From positions 12,462,001-12,526,000 of the forward strand of contig NC_079884.1 of the NCBI RefSeq assembly GCF_029227915.1: 64,000 nt of DNA. Reading direction: 5' to 3'. A model generated the notes under the pieces. That model did not search any database. It had not been told where the DNA came from and saw only the letters and a program-made list of their open reading frames with translations. Shown here in pieces: positions 56,601 to 64,000 of this stretch. The translations under genes were made by a program, and so were the position numbers. The first letter of the stretch is position 1; each line of letters starts with the position of its first letter. The stretch comes from Hydractinia symbiolongicarpus. Lineage: Eukaryota; Cnidaria; Hydrozoa; Anthoathecata; Hydractiniidae.

Positions 56601-59600
56601 TCATTTGTTCACCAGATTTGGGTTGGTATGCAAGATGGTAGCCACACGAACCGCTGCGCCATTTCGACGCTGTGTAAACTGATCATTGTTTCCATTGACG
56701 ATTGTAGCCATCCCAATCGATTTTACATCATGTCCAACTAAAAGAAACAAAAAGGAACATTAGCGAGATTGTCAACCATAATACGAAACCACCTAAAAGC
56801 ATCTCAAGTAACAAGAAAACACAATCATATACACACCCATCAGAGAGTGGAAAATTAACTGCTTTTTGATGTCAGAAATAATGCACTCCTTCTTAATAAA
56901 TAATACTAGACGTTCACCGGTGAAAAAATCCACGGGCATATTACCAGGTATCAGATTTTCGTTCGTTGTACTTACAACTACATTTATGCGAGGTCTATCT
57001 TTAATATGAGACGATGGCAACATATCGTCAATCGAAGTCAACCTAGTTACCTACTACAATAGAGAAAGAAAAAGAATGACCAGCCTGGTTATAATTTTGA
57101 TATTCTTATAAAACAAAGCGTGTGGAGCGACTTTCCACTATAACGGAAATTGTCATTCGATTGACATTAATCGATGAAAGAAGTAAGCATAAATTAGTCG
57201 ATCAACATCTCTGTCAATCGGTTACGCCATTCTCTTAAAGAGGACACGAGCTTTTGGTTTCTGTTTATATCTTTTTGACTCAACCGCGTTAATTTGGGTT
57301 ACGTTAATTTGGCGCTTCGTTAATTAGGTTTACGTTAAAACAACGCTTCTTGCGTTAATTCGGCGCTTTGTTAATTTGGCGGTTCGGTAATTTTTTGAAG
57401 CGGTGTATAACTAATCGTTATATTCAAAAAAAATTTTTAGCAGATTTGAAAAATCTGCAATCCTTACAACGAACAGGAAAACTAATAACAATCCTACCAA
57501 ATCATCAGCATCCTCGACGGCAGGTTGTTCTTCAACCACTGAGGCTTCCTCTTTTTTGTTTGCAAAAAACTAAAAATACAATTGATAACGAAGATGTTAT
57601 CAGCATTACCAGACATAAACCAACTGCCGCTACGTTCTTGTCATCTGTTTTTCATAGCTGATCGGTAAATGCGTTATATTTTTAGCAATTAAGAAGTTTC
57701 AGTCTTTTTTTTGTGCCAACTTGTTTTACCGAAAGGTAACTAGAAAAGCCTGGTATCGCAATCATTAAGTTTCTAGGTAGAGACTACAGATAATGTAGCT
57801 AACCTGGTACACGGCTATCCGTGTGGCTTAGACACAATCGCAAAACAGGTATTAGAAATACAGAAACAGTGAATTTTATACTTTACGTTTTTTCATAAAG
57901 AAAACATACATCGTTAAACAACGGCTATTATTTTTGCGTAAAATCAAAACATTTGATATAATGCCGGTGAGTTTTGCAGTTAACATTTTTTAAACTCCGC
58001 GAAACATAATTTTGCGGTTCACAAAAAAACTTGAAAATGTGCGATTTTGCGGAAAAAGGCGAAACAGTGAAATTTTTTACCAATAAAGTACATAGTGAAT
58101 CAGATAGATTACCTCGTCAGCTTCTTCTTTCGAATATTTACTCTCAGCTGCATCTTGCGTGTGAATAGGTTTTATATCATCTAAAAATCAATGTGGTAAA
58201 GAGAATATTTTGACAAATTGTGATTATTTACATTGGATAACGTACTATTATTAAGGCTGCCATAAATAAAATGAAAAAGTCGTGGAATACCGTCCTGAAA
58301 AATGGTACGTAAATAGTACGTAGTGCATTTCCATTGTCGCAGTTATTACTACGCAAAAAGTTTACTCTGACCACTGAAATATCGTTACAAACTTGACAAT
58401 TTAAAATGTTTTGTGCACACCTGTTACAACCAAGTCCCAGAATTCCTGACGTCTTTTCCCCAAGGTAGCTTCCTTTAATTCAATTAGTAGCTCATTAAAA
58501 ACTGTAGCTACTTTCATCTAAAAAAATAGTATCAACTTCACTTTACAGGGTAAAGAAGATGGTCGCACTGTCAAACGCATTTTTACAAGAAACAATACAA
58601 TAATTCGAAAAAAAAGTAAACTTAGAAATTGAAAGTACTCTTAGTACCAAGCATTTTGAATAGATAAAATAGGGTTTAGGCTGTACAAATTTTCAGAAAA
58701 ACTTATTTTATGGTTAATAAACTTGCAAAAACAAAAAACAATACAGATGCAAGGAAGAAACTTTAATTGTCCCCCCCTAGTAAAAAAAAAAACAAGTAAA
58801 AGTTTTCCGCATTGTTTAATTTGCGAGTTTATGTAAAGAAATTCGTGATTTTTTTGGTATTCCAAAAGTATTACAATAATTTAAAAAATGATAACAAAGC
58901 ATTATTTATTTTCCATAGTTACCTCAAGCAACATAAGTCTTATAAAACGTCCATATCGCCAAAACAAATTTACCATTTGTGGTTACATACTACATCAATG
59001 CCGCCCCCTCCCCCTATACCACATCCACTTTTTCAAAATTTTAATGGTAAAAATTCAATCAAGATACCCTTCTTCACCTTTATACAGTGTTGTTTTAATG
59101 CTTTTAAACACTCCAGAGCTTTAGCATAATATTGATCAAGAAATGAATCAAGAACCAGTCGCATGATGCGATTTCTCATTTGGCTGCAAACTAAACAAGA
59201 ATATTGGTGAAAAAAATGACCAAACAACGAGTAAATACGACATAATGTAAATATGTATTTCCTATCCTAAAAACATCCTACTTCGGTGTGAGGTTAAATA
59301 AACCAAATATATTATTGCATATAACACATTATTTACACTTAACCCAAAAATCGTCATATTGCCGTGAAGGAGACTTTATTATATATTGTATTTCGGTAGA
59401 TAGTTAATCGGTAATTATCGCTATGCTCCACTACACCATGCCGCTGATGAGAGTAAAATCGACTACTGTCATCAGTTGTTGTTGGGATATCAACCAGAAA
59501 AAGTTGAAAGAAAAATATTTACGATTAACAAACAGTACGTTTTCTTATTTAAGTTCCTAACAAGTAAAAATGGCTGGATAGTGGAGAATGGTGATAATCA

Positions 59601-62600
59601 GCGAGACTTCAAAAAATAGTGACTTCTTCTCTTGATTTGCATTTAATTGCGTTGTGTTTTTTTGTGTGTTTATCTATTTATTTATTTTTTTTTTTGAGCT
59701 TTGAACTGAATGTTTATCGAACCAAATTCAGAAAGGTTTTAAAAAATATTTCCTTTTCCCACCAAACACAGCACATGGGCGCTTAATTAATTTCTGACAG
59801 TATTAACCAACACAGCAATGAGAAACAAAATCTGAATTTGCATCTACATGGTTAGTCATCACACACGTCAGTAGAGAAAATCAGCAAATGAAAAGTTCAG
59901 TACGATGGCTTTATTGTCGGTAAAGATATTAGTCATTTGCACCAAATTTAGTCATTTTTTTACCGACTTAATTTTACCAAAAATTTTGGAATCGTTATAA
60001 GTAGATAAAAATAATAAAACCAAGAAAAAGAAATAGAGGTGAAAAATACTTAGTTGACCCAATCTGAAGTTGGTAAAAATGGTTCGTCAGTAAAAATGTC
60101 GGTAAAAATTTTGTGTTTGACATAAGGAAAGTGACCCAGAATATGACATTCAAAATGTCCTAAGAACCGACAGTGGGAGTTCTGATATCACAAACGAAAA
60201 CTAGCGATGACAGTGTTTATCTTATAAGTAAGTTTCGCACTAACCTTCTAGGAATCTTTCTCTGTCAGCATTTTTAATCAGTACTTCAAAATCTTGTATA
60301 GGATTGACAGTACCAACCTAAAATTAAAAAAAACGACACATTGTTTTTAAAACTTTGTAAGTATTCTCTGTCTCTGTTCTTTCTAGCTTTGTAACTCCAT
60401 AAGAAAAAACTAATCGAATAGTTAACAGAGGAACATACAGTTTCTTGAGTTTTAATTTTAATATTTCCGATGAAACTTTCCAGAACCTTCCTGCAATCCC
60501 TCGAAAGCGGTTTTCTTAGGATGGCTGTCTACAGTTCTTTAGCTGACAATTAATTTCTTAATGACATTAATCACACTCCAGTTCTTGAAACAAAAAAAAA
60601 CACATACACAAAATAATAATACAACAACAAGAAAAACTACCTCAGTAATTTGATTTCTGGACAAGCTTGCAAAATCAAAATTACCATCGGTTTCGTCTTC
60701 TGTTTTAGCTTTTTTTGCATTGGTTTCTTTGTCACTGAAACAATAATCATCGATATAGTATTTCTACTTAATATATGTTCAACTGGGTTTTAAGAAAGCT
60801 AATTTAACAACACCTGTCAGTACTTTGAATTCAAATCATAGAAGAAAGCTACGAATTATTCCAACTAATAGGGGCAAAACGTTTTAAAGGATTTAAAATT
60901 TTTCCAAATTCGCGAAAATTAATTCCCGCAAAATTTGGATTTTTTTTCCTTTTTAAAAAGAATGATTCACACTAATTTTTTTCTTCTGATTTATCCAAAA
61001 CTACACAACTTCAGCAATCTTCATTTTTGTCTACTAGGCAAAACCCCTTTAAAAGAAACTGAGAAACAAAATGTCAACAAAATTCTTTTTTCGCGAAACA
61101 AGCAAAATTTAATTTTCGCAAAATAATATGATTTGCCAACCCCACAAAAATTAGTTCTCGCGAAAATTAAATTTTATTTCTAAAAAATTCTCAGCGAAAA
61201 TGAGTTTTTGCGAAAAGTTATTCTCCTAAATTAAGTTACATATCAGGGTACAAGGGTTTTTTCGTCTTTTGTATCAAGAAAATTACCGTAAGAGTAGCAG
61301 TTCACATGTTTGCTAACACAGTTAAAAAAATAACAGTAGCATATTCCAGTTTCACATTTGATTTTTGCTATAGTGAAACTGAACTCGACAAACAATATGT
61401 TCATAAAAAGACGCGGAGTGTGTCCAAAAATATCCACCTTGCTCCAAACATATTCGACGCAGTTGTTTTCTTTTTGCCAACCTCTTCCAGTGGAAACATT
61501 TCCTAAACGCGAATAAATAAAAATTGTGTACACTATGAGGAAATGGTTGACGCAGAAATAAGGAAGACTAATGTTATTCATCTTACCTTGAGTTTATCAA
61601 CAGTTGCTTGACAATTAGCTGCCATTTCTGGTAACACTGTTATGGACCTACGAAGAATTGAGAAATATCAGCTCGAGTAAAAATCAAGTCAATAAAAAGT
61701 AAAGAAGAATTGAAAAAGATAAGGTTATACATGCTCACAATGGAAAACAAATTATACGAAAAATATTCTTTGTGACCTAAATTTTATTATAAGTGTTATC
61801 TGAATGTTATATTTTCAATACTCCCTCCCTCACATAAGGCAGAACTCAAAATGTCATTTTCAAGGAGAACTTCCTTTACTCTTGGCGTTCATGTGAGTTT
61901 TAAGTATATCATTTACGTGGCATCATGAGCATAAAAGCCAACCACTAAGAACATTCAATTTTTAAATTTTACCCTAAAACCATTTTTTGTCGTGCTTTCC
62001 AGAATTTTCCGCCCTCTGGCATGTTGTCACTAGCCTTATTTAGCAAGAAAGAAAGTCAATGCTGTACGGGAAAGGAAAAACATTTAAATAGTGTACATGT
62101 ATACATTACAGCTAATTGTTGTATATGTGATGTGAAAAAGTTACTGGCCATTTGACTACTTTATAGCTATCCTATTTAAACATCTGGTACTCGCATTTCA
62201 TGTCTCCACATACATTTTTTTCATGCATGCTTCTGTTCACCACACTGCTAACGGCCCAGCTTTCTTTTATCAAGTTACTTTAGTATATATATTTTTAACT
62301 TCTTGGTATACTTAATAAACATTCAACAATGTTAAAAGGTAGCGTCTTTAGCCTACGTAGCATTTTAAGGTTTTAATATAACAAAGAGTAATTTATAGAG
62401 ATATTTTGTATTCCCCGTAAGGAGTAAGGCATCAGAAGACGTTATTTAATTTTATCAAAGAAACTACAATAAACGAACTGATTCTCGTGAGGCATAAAGT
62501 TAAGTATTCTGGGTGTAAGCCAAAGAATTTTTTTTTTATCGCATGTAATAATTACAGCGAAATGAGAACATGTTCGTCGTTTAACTGAAACTACTGCAGT

Positions 62601-63924
62601 TTTTCTTTTACAATACACCATATAAACATATTTATTGCCACTTACTTTATGGTTCACTCCCGAAAAATCGAGAAAAACTGTTCAGCATGCATTCACTTTC
62701 ACGAATTTGTTTAAAAATTCTTAAAAGCCCCCCTAACCTAGTAGCTACAAAATAGTAAATTAAGTAAAAATGCATGACCGCACATACCGTTGGATGTATT
62801 CCTCTATTACTGGTAGTTGCGACTCTTCAGGATCCAAGGCACGACTTTGAATGCACTAAAATTCGTACATATTTTTTAGATATTAAATTTACGCAGGAAA
62901 TAAAATACAGAAATACATTTGTACCTGACACTGCCTCTGAATAATTGGATTTAATATATTTTTTGGTTTAAATAATTCTTCTTCTACTTCCTCTCCATCC
63001 TCTCTAAGTGAAAAATACATTAGCAAATTTAAAATAAGAATTCCAGTAAAACAAAAAGTAAAGAAAATCTTTCGGACCAAATGCTTTTTTAAAAAAACTT
63101 ATATGACTTCAGAACAGTACTAAGTTCTCGAGTTTTTCATTTCATACAAGTTTTTTTCATATCATATTTTATATCTAATCAAGATTCACATTTGAAACGT
63201 AATTATATCATTTTGTGACGATAGAAATTAATTTTTAACTTTGCTGTTTAATTTCCAGAAAAATCGAGAACATTTGCTAAAATTCTGAAAAAAATAATTT
63301 TCTTGACAAAAATCAATATTTTTCAGGACCATAGTCGCTATCCACACAAACTGCTCATATAAGGTCAACTTACACAACATGCTGTACCAACCCCATTGAA
63401 TCTATTAGTGAGTCAACAGCTTGCAACTGTTCCTCTAAAAATGAATTCATTTGAAATCATGTCGTGACAGTCACAAGAGACCTATATTAAAACAAGAAGC
63501 AGAAATTAAAAATAATTTATTTAGTTTTTACATAAATAACACTTGCGTTAGTACTGTGAACAAAAAAGAGATCTTAGAGACAGACACGGCGTCAATAAAT
63601 AATGGAGGATTTAAATGTTGACCATGTATTCTTGAAATACCTTTTTCAAAAATTATTACTAAGCTGAAAAGAAACAAAGCTAACATTAGAACTATGATTG
63701 AAGTATGGTTATGTAAATCTTTTAAGCATTTTATCGAAATTACTTCCACTACATTTCAAAGCCAATAGCCTACGTAACCTCATTGTGTGAATTAATGCTC
63801 TAAGTCAAAGTTATTATGAACAACATGTCTTACCAGATGGCTCTTTGTTTTTACCACCTTGCAGTGAAGCAAACCCATATTGTCGAATATCTTCACGAAA
63901 GGGAAGAGCCACAAAAATTAAACT
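56601..63924 (-). CDS. XRCC5: Ku80 (XRCC5), C-terminal half, 13 exons visible
   Basis: DNA end-binding subunit of the Ku heterodimer in non-homologous end joining. Exons in order of translation: 63834-63924, 63374-63434, 62925-63003, 62788-62855, 61587-61647, 61438-61502, 60641-60734, 60245-60317, 59078-59190, 58421-58517, 58113-58180, 56837-57050, 56601-56737. Every join keeps phase. Family landmarks: LPFREDIRQYGFASL, AVDSLIDSMGLV, FKPKNILNPIIQRQCQ, CIQSRALDPEESQLPVI (Ku core and arm), EMFPLEEVGKKK, a Lys/Asp-rich linker, VGTVNPIQDFEVLI, then the helical C-terminal domain (YYAKALECLKALKQ, FNELLIELKEATLGKRRQEF then WDLVV). Human Ku80 ends soon after this point with an acidic DNA-PKcs-binding tail; here two more exons add about 116 residues. 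The N-terminal half is beyond the right edge. Confidence 0.94.
57290..57400. repeat. GCGTTAATTTGG-type short repeats in a Ku80 intron
   Basis: Five or six copies of cgttaatttgg or cgttaattagg with gcgctt spacers (gcgttaatttgggttacg, gttaatttggcgcttcg, gcgttaattcggcgctttg, gttaatttggcggttcgg). They may be the worn end of an inverted-repeat element. The plus-strand frame that follows (57368-57661) has no supporting features. Confidence 0.5.
57950..58095. repeat. Decayed TCGCGAA-family end in a Ku80 intron
   Basis: Runs of ccgcgaaac, tttgcggttcac, gattttgcggaaaaaggcga and gtgaaattttttaccaataa then agta match the end signature (gcgaaatt...aataaagta) of the element at 6248-6950. Confidence 0.5.
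59200..60240. other. Ku80 intron, no other feature seen
   Basis: AT-rich intron between the exons 59078-59190 and 60245-60317. No repeat border or exon recognised. Confidence 0.5.
60895..61225. repeat. Pogo-end-like iterons in a Ku80 intron
   Basis: Sequences such as ttcgcgaaaattaattcccg then caaaattt (60909-60937) and caaaaattagttctcgcgaa then aattaaatttt (61143-61175) resemble the CCGCCAAAATTAGTTCCCGC iterons of the pogo-like element with gcg variants. They suggest an old miniature relative inside this intron. Confidence 0.45.
61660..62780. other. Ku80 intron, no other feature seen
   Basis: AT-rich, no exon or repeat border recognised between exons 61587-61647 and 62788-62855. Confidence 0.5.
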
Positions 63925-64000
63925 CTAAAAATAAGTAGTCCAAGAAAAATAAGCATACTGTTTCCCCTTTATGACGCATCTGATGAGTCAGTTTTTGACC

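Noticed and set aside
57368-57661. 97-codon plus-strand frame in a Ku80 intron
   Set aside because: No domain or splice partner; Gln/Thr/Ser-rich pieces change frame (TNNNPTKSSASSTAGC in another frame), so it is at best a relic.

Overview
The window is AT-rich animal nuclear DNA. Coding exons are short with GT-AG introns, the host genes are metazoan housekeeping genes, and most of the space is mobile elements and tandem repeats. The transposon set (THAP-type transposase with a SWIM/YqaJ partner, copia-like LTR element, mini-Helitrons) and a decayed P2X7-like domain fit a non-vertebrate animal. A cnidarian, perhaps hydrozoan, is my best guess; the species cannot be fixed from the sequence.

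Host genes. All three recognisable host genes lie on the minus strand. PIGC (26992-40178, 8 coding exons, complete) encodes a subunit of the GPI-GlcNAc transferase. TMEM161 (41305-42843, 2 exons, complete) encodes a multipass membrane protein. XRCC5/Ku80 (56601-63924, 13 exons visible) is the 3' part of a gene that continues past the right edge and has an unusual C-terminal extension. A plus-strand coiled-coil gene (7800-9050) is not identified.

Layout. 1-12.9 kb: mostly non-coding, with the coiled-coil gene, a TCGCGAA-rich inverted-repeat element, a 20-bp minisatellite and a mini-Helitron. 12.94-14.58 kb: a 15-bp minisatellite of about 110 copies. 17.17-25.35 kb: a composite array of 339-bp and 697-bp units made of decayed coding sequence. 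27-40 kb: PIGC, whose intron 4 holds an intact copia-type retrotransposon (30322-35362) with indistinguishable LTRs and a 5-bp target duplication. 41-47 kb: TMEM161, a tRNA-derived SINE and two decayed LINE fragments. 47.2-55.9 kb: a nested transposon complex. 56.6-64 kb: Ku80.

The nested complex is the main find. The outer element has perfect 52-bp inverted ends and resembles ISL2EU: a SWIM/YqaJ-type gene converges on a THAP plus HTH transposase gene. A pogo-like element (41-bp inverted ends, TA target) sits after codon 3 of the SWIM/YqaJ gene. A third 2.7-kb element with a 7-bp target duplication and a small two-exon gene sits inside the transposase gene. A deletion joins the truncated middles of the two outer genes. 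The pogo-like element has an intact transposase and, divergently, a second protein with a HIRAN domain, a textbook PCNA-interacting motif and a SUMO-interaction-like tail, which suggests a coupling of transposition to replication or repair.
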